Origin: Teratosphaeria epicoccoides
Taxonomy: Eukaryota; Ascomycota; Dothideomycetes; Mycosphaerellales; Teratosphaeriaceae
NCBI GenBank assembly: GCA_021401465.1
Contig: JADDMT010000070.1
Location: 101,959 to 165,958 of the forward strand
Length of the DNA: 64,000 bases
Direction of reading: 5' to 3'
In this document: positions 54,767 to 64,000 of the stretch, in pieces
How the letters are laid out: each line of letters begins with the position of its first letter
Position numbering within the stretch: the first letter of the stretch is position 1
Notes under the pieces: generated by a model
Seen by the model: only the letters and a program-made list of their open reading frames with translations
Told to the model about the DNA's origin: nothing
Databases searched by the model: none
Translations under genes and position numbers: made by a program

Positions 54767-56560
54767 AATTGACCAAGTCTACATGCACAAGAGCCTCGCA
54801 GTACGTGAAAACTACCAAGTCTACATACAAGGGCATTACAAGTGTAAAAACGACTAAGTCTGCAGCTAAGTTATATTAGAAGGAAAAATAAAGGTCTAAG
54901 GTATCTAAGAACAAGAAGCTAAACTCTATTAGGGGCCAAGCCAAATTAGCAGAAGGCTGTCTAATCAATTTGATTTATACTAATCAAGTAAAGCTCCTTC
55001 CCTATAAGAGAAGAGGAGGAGCAAATTTATCATATTATTTTGACACTAAATTTATAGAGAACCCTTCCTAAACCCTCTTATAGCTACTTTATACAAGTAC
55101 CCTAGACAGGGCATAGCTAGAAGAAAGCTAATAAATAGCGCTTATACCTATAAGTTACTTATACAGGTATCTTCTAAATTAGTACTAGCTAAATTAGGAT
55201 AGAGGTATGACCTCCTATGACCTTAGACAAGACCCTAGAGTGTAAAGTTTAAAGTTTATAGGCTTAATGCTATTAAACGTCATTTTTACCTTAGGCGTTA
55301 GGCTATTACAAGAGGGGATTGCTAGTAACTAGTAATGTAGGGGCCTAATCCTATATTATAGCTACTAAACTACTATGAAGAGTAATCTACAACTATTAGT
55401 TAGTAGTATAGGTAGAAGATTAAGACATACATTTTATGACATATACTAACTAGTTAGTTTAGCAGCTAAACTTAATGACAATAGACATAGTTAATACTAG
55501 TAGCGTGTCTTACTAAAGGTAGATTATAATGTATTAGGCTATCTACTATGCAGCTATTTTGTCTGATATTATGTGCTACCTTAGTAGTAATCATGTAATA
55601 GAGCAGATTCATAATACTCCCCTATCTGTAAATTACTTATTTACTACATGTTAGTATAGTCATGCCTGTTTGTAATAGTTACTTTTACTACTTACATATT
55701 ACATGTCATTATAAGTGTCAGGAGTACTATAAGTTACAAGGTTATAAGTATCCTAAGTACTATAAGTCATAAACACTATAGCCTAAGTCATAGCATAGTT
55801 ATAGGAGAAAGGATCTGTTACATAAGGACAGACACCTAGATCTGTAGGGTTAGTCTACAGATCTATAGGCCTATATAGGAGAAAGGATCTATTACGTAAG
55901 AACAGACCCTAGGATCTATAGGGTTAGTCTATAGATCTATAGACATAGGTCTAATAGGTCTGTTAACAGATCTAACAGAGCTGCCCTGTCTCTCTAGTAT
56001 ATAGGGATAGCTTTAGGACAGGCAGTTAGGAGCTTCATGCTTAATTTAATCTTCTCCTCTAGGGGGGATAGTTAGTTACAAGGTTAATTGCCTTTATTAT
56101 TATTCTTTACTACTCTGCGAGTCTAATACCTAATCCCCTTCCTGCTATTAGTACCTACCTATCTAACACTTTGAGCACCGCTTTGTCATAAGGGTAGGTG
56201 CCGATAGCAGGAAGGGGACTAGGTGTTAGACTCGCAGAGCTATGAAGGATATTAACAATAGCAATTAACCTTGTAACTCTCCTCTAAGTAAGAGAGGATT
56301 AACTAGGAATTAAATTAAGCACGAAGCTCCTAACTGCCTATCCTGAAGCCATCCCTATATACTAGAGAGACAGGGTAGCTCTGTTAGATCTGTTAACAGA
56401 CCTAACAGATCTATGTCTATAGATCTGTAGGCTAACCCTACAGATCCTAGGGTCTGTCCTCCTAAAAGAGATCCCTTCTCTCCTATAGGCCTATAGATCT
56501 GTAGACTAATTGATATAGATGTATGTGCTATATAATATGAAAATATCTCGTAGTATGACA
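54750..56560. repeat. AT-rich, TpA-rich block (degenerate repeats)
   Basis: About 1.8 kb in which composition shifts abruptly to A/T with very frequent TA, TAG and CTA, and stops in all six frames; the six-frame translation has no open frame above 60 codons here. A degenerate repeat of about 40 bp containing AAGTCTAC occurs at its left edge (54770-54870). The pattern fits long-decayed, RIP-mutated transposon sequence; no element can be named. Confidence 0.8.
55850..56509. repeat. Large inverted repeat (hairpin of about 310-320 bp arms)
   Basis: Left arm about 55850-56158 and right arm about 56191-56509, separated by a loop of about 30 bases. Reading the right arm in reverse complement reproduces the left: matching landmarks are AGTCTACAGATCTATAGGCC, GGTCTGTTAACAGATCTAAC, CTCTAGTATATAGGGAT, GGCAGTTAGGAGCTTC, TTACAAGGTTAATTGC, CTGCGAGTCTAA and CCCCTTCCTGCTAT. 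Mismatches are scattered, mostly transitions. The outer end of the left arm also has a tandem duplication of about 66 bp (GGAGAAAGGATCTRTTAC, twice, near 55803 and 55880). It could be a foldback or MITE-type element or a head-to-head repeat. Confidence 0.85.
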
Positions 56561-57528
56561 GAGTAATCCGACCTTTTAGTAGGTATAAGACAGCGCTGCT
56601 TTCTGCTTATCGCAGAGGTAGCGCTAAGGGTGCTTATAACCCCCGACGCTCCTCAATTAGGGAAAGCATGTCTGAGCCTAACCCCGTAGGGGTACCGTAG
56701 GGTCAGCGACATGGGGGCGTCCTACGTCGACAACTGATCCTACTTGGACGACATACAAGCCAACGTATATACGAAGGACCCCCTTGCCATATGTGGCAGG
56801 GTCACTACATGCCAAGGGCGGCCATTAGAACCCATGCGGTTCAAATGGTCCCCTAGTATCAACCGTATCACTGCCCCTCCTCCTATGAGGATGTCCCTAG
56901 CCTTACTAAGTGACGCACGCGGAACATATAGGGTACAGGATGTAGCACGCTTACACTACGCAAGGGTGAATAGGTAGATAGCCTACGTAACATGTGTCAT
57001 GCGCACACCTTAACACCTTCGCAGCGAGTGCGGGGCGGAGGCTGCTAACTCGGGCGGGTTTTAATCCGTCACATGTTAGGCGGCTTCGTAACACCTTCGC
57101 TTCACATGCGGATCGAGATATCAGGAAACTACGAGTACGTACTTCAGTCAATCCTTGAAATTATAGGGCGAGCATGCGCGCCGGCCTCGCCAAGTAGCTT
57201 GGCCGTCCCTATTTAGTCGTGACCGTGAAGAACGTGTCGCAGAACCTCGGGGTAGTAGGAAAGTACGCGGACGCTCTACGCGCGCTACTCGAAACAGCAG
57301 GAGCGCGCTCCTGGCGCGGGCCTCGCCACATTTCCATGCTAGTAGGCTAGCACGAGTGCGGTCGGCGCACATGCGTGATAGCCGCGTTATCTGTTATTGC
57401 ATCATTCGGTCCCCTTGTAAGTCAACTAAAGGCAGGTACTCTGCGCATGTAGTTCGAGTCACTAGCTTAACGGTTGCGGTAGGCAACAGGGGGGCTGTCA
57501 GAGGGTATAAAAACCTCGTCGCTCCCTA
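56560..57528. other. GC-richer spacer before the first repeated element
   Basis: About 970 bases of normal composition, lacking any frame I can support. AACACCTTCGC recurs near 57010 and 57090. A TATAAAAA motif at 57506-57513 precedes the repeated element's gene by about 155 bp and may be its promoter or part of a terminal repeat. Confidence 0.4.
57506..57513 (+). promoter_or_regulatory. TATA box candidate of the element-borne gene
   Basis: TATAAAAA, 156 bp before the ATG at 57669. It lies just outside the part shared with the second copy, which begins at 57529, so the second copy lacks it. Confidence 0.35.
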
Positions 57529-58051
57529 AACTTCCCTGTTCTAAGACACTAACATCGACCTCCGCTCCTACTTCGCTTAGCTTGCGCCTTGCCGTGTCTG
57601 CGGGTCTATACCGGAGCTCCTTCTTCTTTAATCAATCAATCAAGATCAATCAACCCGTCTTAGCTACAATGGCTCATGTGCTACAGACTAAGTTCGACGC
57701 CACTCGCTCTGCCCGCGATCGTCGCTCATGTCGACGATGCCTTGACAACCTTAGTAGCCAAGCTGCACACATCTCTCCTCCGCGTGTTAGTAAGGCGTCC
57801 CCTACCCGCGAGGTATGCGTGACTTGTACTAACCGAAGCGTAGCCGAGATCTACGTCAGCAGGTTTGATGAGGGCAGTGTCTACCGCAATTATGTCAACT
57901 GTAATGGCAAGCATCAAAAATGCCAAGACCTCCCTGAAGAGGTATACGGCGAGTACAACTAGCTCTGCCGTAACATCGATGACTTCTAGAGTACGCGCGA
58001 CAAGGGGATTGCTAAAGGCACTCCGACTATGAACAGGCTACAGGCCAAGTA
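57529..58051 (+). repeat. Direct repeat, copy 1 (visible part)
   Basis: Collinear without any insertion or deletion with 63478-64000 (constant offset of 5949). About 30 differences seen, all transitions. Copy 2 is cut by the window end, so the true repeat is longer, perhaps the whole element to about 59.2 kb. Confidence 0.93.
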
Positions 58052-59165
58052 CCGCGAGGCACTCGCCTACCTGCTCGGCGCCCTCTCGTGCTTCACTGCG
58101 ACTGCTAACCGTTCTTACAGCGGCGTTCGCTTCGACTCTCTGCTAACAGGCGAAAACGTTTGTCTAGGTCTAATCGCAGACTTAGTCCAGAAGATCTTGA
58201 AGGTGCTAACCGTTAGGGTCGAGACCTTCGCCATAGTACGCATACGGTGCAGGTGCCCTCCGAGTATGAATGCTAACTTTCTCCGCTAGGCTAACGTTAG
58301 CGTCGAGAAATATCCGACTAGCCGTCAGCGTCAGCAACTCGGGGCCCTTGCCTCTATTAACGATGACTTTAAGACGCGGATGATCCGCAAGAAGGTCATC
58401 AAGCAATTCACCGCTCCCGCCGCTAAGGCTACGCCCTAGCGCCGTACCGAGAGGCAGCCTGCCTCTAAGCCGGTCCCGAGGACTAAGCCGTAAGTTACTC
58501 ACTCGAATCCTGTCGCGTGCGTACAGCTAACACATTGTAGCGCCGCCGCCTACGCCGCCTCGACGCTACTGTCCAAGAAGAAGAAGAGGGCCAGGGCCGA
58601 AATTGAGGTCAGCGACGAGGAAGCCGAGCCTTCCCCGCTTGCGACCCGCACTGCGTCCGTCAAGACGCTAAGGCACAAGCCTCTAGGCCAGATCTTTGAG
58701 GATAAGGAGGATGATGACGTTCAGGATACCTTCGGTCCTGACGTGATCCCTTCGCGCCGTAGTGTCACCGCACTAGTTGCGCCTGAGGGAGACACTAAGT
58801 CCGATGATGTGGTCGACACTCGTGTCAAGAAGCGCAAGATGATCTCGAGGGCCGAGCGCGACAGCCGCAAGCGCGCTCGAGTCTCTTCGCCTTCTGATGC
58901 TAAGGATGAGGTAGTCGTCGCGACTAGGCGCGGTAAGGGTGTCGCTAGTTCTCTAGCTACTATAGGCTCTGAAGACGAGCTCCCTCGCAACCCACTAAAG
59001 AAGAAGATGCCAGCCTCTCTTCGTGGCGTTGCTACCCCTGTTACTCATGGTTACTTCGGGGTGTTTGGTAGACCCCGTGCAGGTAGGCAGTCCCTAGCGG
59101 ACCGCAACAAGAAAGACTCTCCTGCTTCAGGTTCAGTCAGGAAGCCCCCGACTAGTAGTCGCTAA
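57669..59165 (+). pseudogene. Element-borne gene, Cys-rich N-terminus and basic tail (RIP-damaged)
   Basis: One coherent frame from the ATG at 57669 (MAHVLQTKF) to the TAA-like end at 59163-59165, interrupted by in-frame TAG codons at 57960, about 57987, 58287 and 58437. A spliceosomal intron (58490-58540, GTAAGT to TTGTAG, CTAAC inside) removes the TAA at 58491-58493 and keeps frame, which shows a real former gene. Intact length would be about 480 residues. The N-terminus has paired Cys (CRRC, CVTC) and CNGKHQKC, zinc-binding-like. The C-terminal half is Lys/Arg-rich with nuclear-signal-like KKKKRAR and KKRKMISRAERDSRKRAR and acidic patches. A second copy starts at 63618. It lies antisense to and beyond the pol 3' end of the adjacent chromovirus. 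Family unknown to me. Confidence 0.7.
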
Positions 59166-59305
59166 GCATTAGCTACGAAGCTAATCCGAGCATGTCTCTT
59201 GTTCTTCTTGGGTTTATTCTGGGTGTGCCTTTAGGCATCAATGATGTATGAGTAGGGCGTTTGCTTCTCGTTATCACTTCGCGCGTCATGCGCTACATAC
59301 ACATG

Positions 59306-62300
59306 TCAAGAATTCTGCTCCGGAACCCTCATCTTCCTACGAATCGACCTTCTCAAGCCCTGCTTACGCCTCCTCCGCTCTTCGAATTCACGAATAGCTT
59401 CTAGAGCGTTCTTGCAGTCTTCAGCCGGAACCTATTGTATGTACTTAGGTAGGTATCCTTTCCACTTCACTAGATAGTGCGTTGCGCCCTTGCGCCGCAT
59501 ACTGTCCTTAATACCCTCGACTTCCTACTCTTCGTTCTCTTCTGCTACTAGCATCGGGTCCGCGGGCTTTTCGCCCTCGCGCTGTACCTATGGTTCGAGT
59601 AGAGATACGTGGAAGACGTCGTGCACACGATACGACGATAGCAACGATAGCCGGTACGCCTGCGAGCCTATCGCGTCGCGTATCCGGAAGGGTCCGACAA
59701 ACCTTGGCGTCATCTTCTTGCTCGGAAGTTTCAGCTTGAGATTCTTCGTCGACAGTAACACCTTCGTACTAACTGCGTACTGCATCGGTTTAGCATGGGT
59801 GTTATTATGTTTGATCTGGGATTCTGAGGCCTTTTTCTAGTGTTCCATTAGCACCGAATGTACCTCGCGCATACGCCGCGCTAATTCCGCGGCGGCTGGC
59901 ACCCTCTCCTCAGAAGACTCGTCCCGAGGCGGTTCTAGGTGTATTTCCGGATCAAAGCCATAAAGAATCTGAAATGGCGACATGCGCATAGCAGCATGCA
60001 CGCTGTTATTAACTGCAAATTCCGCCATAGGAATTGCGTCGGCCTAGGCATCCTGGTTCTTAGCGTAGTAGCACCGAAGGTACTACTCAAGAGTCTAGTT
60101 CATACGTTCAGTCTGACTATTAGTCTGTAGATGGAATGCTGTACTTAGGCGGTGCTTGACACGTGCCTCAAACACAAATTCTTGCTAGTATTTACTAGTA
60201 AAGACAGAACCTCGATCCGATAGGATACTTCGGGGGACACTAAAGCGCCGTATGACTTCGTCGCGAAGTAGCCGCGCAAGCTCGCCGCTTATGCACTTTT
60301 TCGTACATAGGATGAAGATATTCATCTTCGAGTATCGGTCGACTACTATAAGGACAGCATTAACCACATCGCCTTTCTACTTTGCTGGCGGCAAATCGGT
60401 AATGAAATCCATGGTCAAGTCTTGCCATGGCCTCTCTGGCAGTAGGAGCGCCTGAGCATCGCCGTAGGGGCGATGGCGCCGAGATTTGCTAATCTGGCAC
60501 GTCTAGCAGGATTTGACATAGTCAGAGACATCCTGTTCTAGCGTAGGCTACTAGTATTTACGTCCGAGAAGTGCGTTCGTCTTCTCTACGCCAAAATGGC
60601 CCGCGAGTTCATTGTCATGATGAATACGGAGGAGCTGCGAACGGAGTGCGTAGTTAGCGGGTACGTAGAGCCTATTGTCAAAGTACCACAAATCGCCCGA
60701 CTTGGTCTAGTACTTCGGACTGCCTGCAGTGTCCTAGAGGGCTATACCCTCATTGATCAACTCCGGTTCTCGCTCTTGCAACCGCTGAATAAGTCTCGAG
60801 ACTTCTTTAAAGGGTTCTTCAGACATCGCATGCTCACCGCATGTGAGCTAGTTGACTACCGCACGGATCGAGCTAGACACGGTCGCCACAACTGCCGGAT
60901 AGGAGGGTTCGTTACTAGCGGAGGCCGTGAGGCCCTATTAGACCCGCAGTCGGCCTACAAGAGGAGCTAACGACGGATCGCCGCCCTAAACTGCAAGCTT
61001 CGTTTGCAGCGTAGGGAGAAGCTGTCAGTTACCCTCTTCCCTAGTGTCGTAGTCCGGTCGTCGCGAAGGACCGTTAGCCAGATTCGTCTTTCCGGAACGA
61101 TGCTAGATAACGAAGTCAAAGCTAGCGAGGAAAGTCGCCTACCTTGCTTGCCGACTACTTAGCTGCTTCACGCCCATGAAGCCGCGAAGGTTGTTATAGT
61201 CGGTAAGCACCTTAATAGGGTGCGCTGCGCCTTCGAGGTAGTGTCAGTACTCCTTGAAGCCGTCAACAATAGCTAAAAGCTCTTAGTCGTGAGTCTCGTA
61301 GTTAAGCTTAGCGCCCTGCATCTTCCGCGACTAGAAGGCAATCGGGTACTATCGCGCACTGCCTTCGTGCGACTAGAGCTACGATATAATTGCGGCTATT
61401 GCGAATTTTGAAGCATTAGTCTCTATCCGGGTCTTCGCAGCGGGGTCAAAGTGCCGAAGTATAGGCGTAGTTTGAAAAGCTGCTTTAAGTTCAGAGAAGG
61501 CCTTGCTCTAAGCCTCCTCCTAAGGCACTTTCCCTGGCTTTTTTCCTCGAACCGCGCCCTTTGCGAGGGCCGTGAGGGGAGCCACGATCTTCGAGTAAGA
61601 TCGTATGAATCTGCGGTAGAAGTTAGTGAATCCTAGGAACACCTGCACTTCTCGGAGGGTAGTCGGCCGCGGCTACTCCGCGATTGCGGACACCCTTCGG
61701 TCATCCATGATGACTCCTTCCGTAGAGACGATGTATCCGAGAAACTCAATCCTATCCGTCAGGAATGAGCACTTCTTTAGGTTCGCGTACAGAGCGAACT
61801 TGCGGAGCCGTTCGAGCACTATACTTAGATGCCGAATATGCTCCTCCTTCGAGTCGGAATAGACTAGTATATCGTCTAAATATACTACGTAGCAGGTGTC
61901 AACGAGGCCGGCTAGGGCCCGGTTAATATACGCTTAGAACGTCGCTAGTGCGTTAGTCAAGCTAAACGGCATCACTGTATACTCGAAGTGTCTATACCGC
62001 GTTCGGAATGCAGTCTTCTACTCGTCGCCCTTTCGGATCGGTATCTAGTAGTAGGCGTCCTTCAAGTCGATAGACGAGAAGATGGCGGCGCGACCAAGGC
62101 GGTCAAGCGTCTCGCTAATAAGTAGTAGGGGGCAGCGGTTCTTCTAGGTTACTGCGTTAAGGCCCCTATAGTCAACGCATAGGCGGAGCGTGTTGTCCTT
62201 CTTCGGGACGAACATAACTAACGCTCTAGCCTCGCTGTCGCTTCGTCGGATCCACGCGTTCCTTTGCGCCTTGTAGAGGTAGTCTCGAAGTGTTTCGAGC

Positions 62301-63480
62301 TACGATTCCGACATAGGGTACAGAGGTCGATGCGGAGGATTGTAACCCTCCTTAAGGTTAATCGCATGTTCCGCGTCTAGGGCCCGGGCATAGGCCGCAG
62401 CCTCTACGTCGAAAATATCGGCGTATTCCTCTAACTCAGGCGGAAGGGTAACGTTTTCCTTGACGTTCCGTATGCGGACCGCATACACGCATTAGACCTT
62501 CTTCATGTCCCTGTAGAAGCTGTGTGCGTCACGCATCCGCACCGCAGGAACTTCGCCTATAGAGCCGTAGAACTAGTTGTCGGTAGCTCCATTAACAACG
62601 ACTCCCTGCTTGTGGCGCCAAGGGCGGCCGAGCAGGAGCTCCTTATCAGGAACGTCTTCGGCGTAGAAGACTTCGTTAGTCTCGCGCACTTCTCCCGAGG
62701 AGTCCGCGAGTTAGAGGCGCACGTTGTACGCGCCTCGAGCCGCTACGCCTTCGCCCCGAAAAGACTTCATGGTAGGCAGCAGGGCTCCTGGGATCGGCTT
62801 CAAACCGAGCCGTACGATTACCCTCTAGGGTATCACGTTAACCTCCGCAAGGTCATCTAACATACAGTCTACTAGCTCGAGCGAGCCATTAACTCGGACC
62901 GCGCCAGATAGGCGCCGCGCAGGCCACGAGTCTACACTATTAGTAACAGACAGCTTGGATACCCGCGGTAGCCATTCGGTTGTCTCGGGCTTGTCTTTCT
63001 TTCGCCTCCCCTCCGGGGAGGTTTCAGACACCTTGCTTACCTTCTTCCTATCACTTCGTTTAGGACAGCGAGCCGCCTAGTAGTCCCTCGCTCCACAGAT
63101 GTAGCAGCTACTCGGAGGCTTCTCGCCACCGTCTTTTGGCTCGGAGGGCTTGCTCCTCCGGAATGAACTACCGCGTTAGACGTAGCCCCTAGGGCGCTTG
63201 TAATAGCGGCCCTTCGGGGGGTCCTCGGGGCTTGGATGCTTATTGTCCTTACCGCCCGATTTTCCATTTCGCTTCAAGGTGATTTCCATACGTGTCGCAA
63301 GGGACACGAGGTCTTGCCGAGTTGTCGGAAGTTCATGAAAAGTCATGATTGTGTTCCGAAGATCGTCATCAAGTTTGACGAGCAAGTGCCGCACGCGTTG
63401 CGTCTCGGTATAAGGTAGCATCTATCCCTTGAGCGTGGCGAGATAGGTTACGAAGCTAGAGGTTGTTTGTCCCTTCTAAC
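59306..63480 (-). pseudogene. Chromovirus (Ty3/gypsy) gag-pol, 5'-truncated and RIP-damaged
   Basis: A single minus-strand frame, never shifted over about 4.2 kb, broken only by TAG/TAA/TGA-type stops. In order: gag C-terminal part (63480 to about 63170, PYTETQRVRHLLVKLDDDL); zinc knuckle at about 63065-63106 (CYIC start); protease region; reverse transcriptase (RLCVDYRGLNAV, SIDLKDAYY, catalytic YVVYLDDILVYS near 61860-61900); RNase H-like part; integrase (VVDRYSKM, SDRGSVFTSKY, about 60370-60180, then AEFAVNNSVHAAM); and a C-terminal chromodomain (HYLVKWKGYLPKY, about 59490-59390) ending at 59306. The N-terminal gag and 5' LTR are missing at the 63478 junction. Not functional. Confidence 0.92.
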
Positions 63481-64000
63481 TTTCCTGTTCTAAGACACTA
63501 ACATCGACCTCCGCTCCTACTTCGCTTAGCTTGCGCCTCGCCGTGTCTGCGGGTCTATACTAGAGCTCCTTCTTCTTTAATCAATCAATCAAGATTAATT
63601 AACCCGTCTTAGCTACAATGGCTCATGTGCTGCAGACTAAGTTCGACGCTACTTACTCTGCCCGCGATCGTCGCTTGTGTCGACGATGCCTCGACAACCT
63701 TAGTAGCTAAGCTGCACACATCTCCCCTCCGCGTGTTAGTAAGGCGTCCCCTACCCGCGAGGTATGCGTGACTTATACTAACCGAAGCATAGCCGAGATC
63801 TGCGTCAGCGGATTTGATGAGGGCAGTGTCTACCGCAATTGTGTCAACTATAATGGCAAGCATCAGAAATGCCAAGACCTCCCTAAAGAGGTGTACGGCG
63901 AGTACAACTAGCTCTGCCGTAACATCGATGACTTCTAGAGTGCGCGCGACAAGGGGATTGCCGAAGGCACTCTGACTATGAACAGGCTACAGGCTAAGTA
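63478..64000 (+). repeat. Direct repeat, copy 2 (runs off the window)
   Basis: Matches 57529-58051 base for base apart from transitions. Its left edge abuts the broken gag frame, so it either inserted into gag or marks a recombination joint. Confidence 0.93.
63618..64000 (+). pseudogene. Second copy of the element-borne gene, 3' part outside window
   Basis: Starts at the same ATG context as the first copy (MAHVLQTKF). It has an additional stop where copy 1 still has CAA (SSQAAH in copy 1; TAA at that codon here, about 63708), plus Cys-to-Tyr changes at Cys codons kept in copy 1. The TAG stops after EYN and DDF are shared by both copies. It is therefore more damaged than copy 1. Confidence 0.8.

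Overview
The window looks like nuclear DNA of a filamentous ascomycete (Pezizomycotina; a Dothideomycete is my best guess, by inference). The reasons are many short GT-AG introns (about 49-75 nt, a few longer) with CTAAC-like branch points, a set of typical fungal housekeeping genes, and a transposon-rich right end carrying the marks of repeat-induced point mutation (RIP): only transitions between copies, and glutamine or tryptophan codons turned into TAG/TAA.

Left part (1-24.6 kb): the 3' end of a tRNA-dihydrouridine synthase of the Dus4 type; a small membrane protein; a Ser/Thr-rich secreted protein; an F-box-like hypothetical protein; a decayed fragment resembling SAICAR synthetase; eIF4G (four exons, minus strand); a homeodomain regulator resembling Htf1/Hox2 of conidiation, with a 4.4-kb gene-free upstream region; then a head-to-head pair, THO complex subunit Hpr1 and fork-protection factor Csm3/Swi3; and a small mitochondrial-type protein.

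Middle part (24.9-46.2 kb): a peroxisomal MaoC-type hydratase with a C-terminal SKL, divergent from an eight-exon acyl-CoA thioesterase; a coiled-coil hypothetical protein; a Gdt1-like Golgi cation transporter with a long N-terminal extension; Mpp10 of the SSU processome; a drug/metabolite-type transporter; a cytochrome P450 divergent from a LaeA-like methyltransferase, with a CCG-N4-CGG site between them; cobalamin-independent methionine synthase (Met6); and an aldo-keto reductase of the pyridoxal-reductase type.

Right part (46.3-64 kb) is accessory: a two-exon cysteine-rich secreted mini-protein with a 20-bp tandem repeat upstream, a MADS-like mini-protein, a long hypothetical gene interrupted by one in-frame TGA, another hypothetical gene whose second exon is easily missed, then an AT-rich block (about 54.75-56.55 kb) holding a hairpin of about 660 bp. 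From 57.5 kb to the end there are two direct copies of an element carrying an intron-containing, probably nuclear-protein gene on the plus strand. Between them lies a RIP-damaged but frame-intact chromovirus (Ty3/gypsy) gag-pol on the minus strand, cut off within gag at the second copy.

Gene models were built by eye from reading frame, splice sites and family conservation; no search or computation was run.
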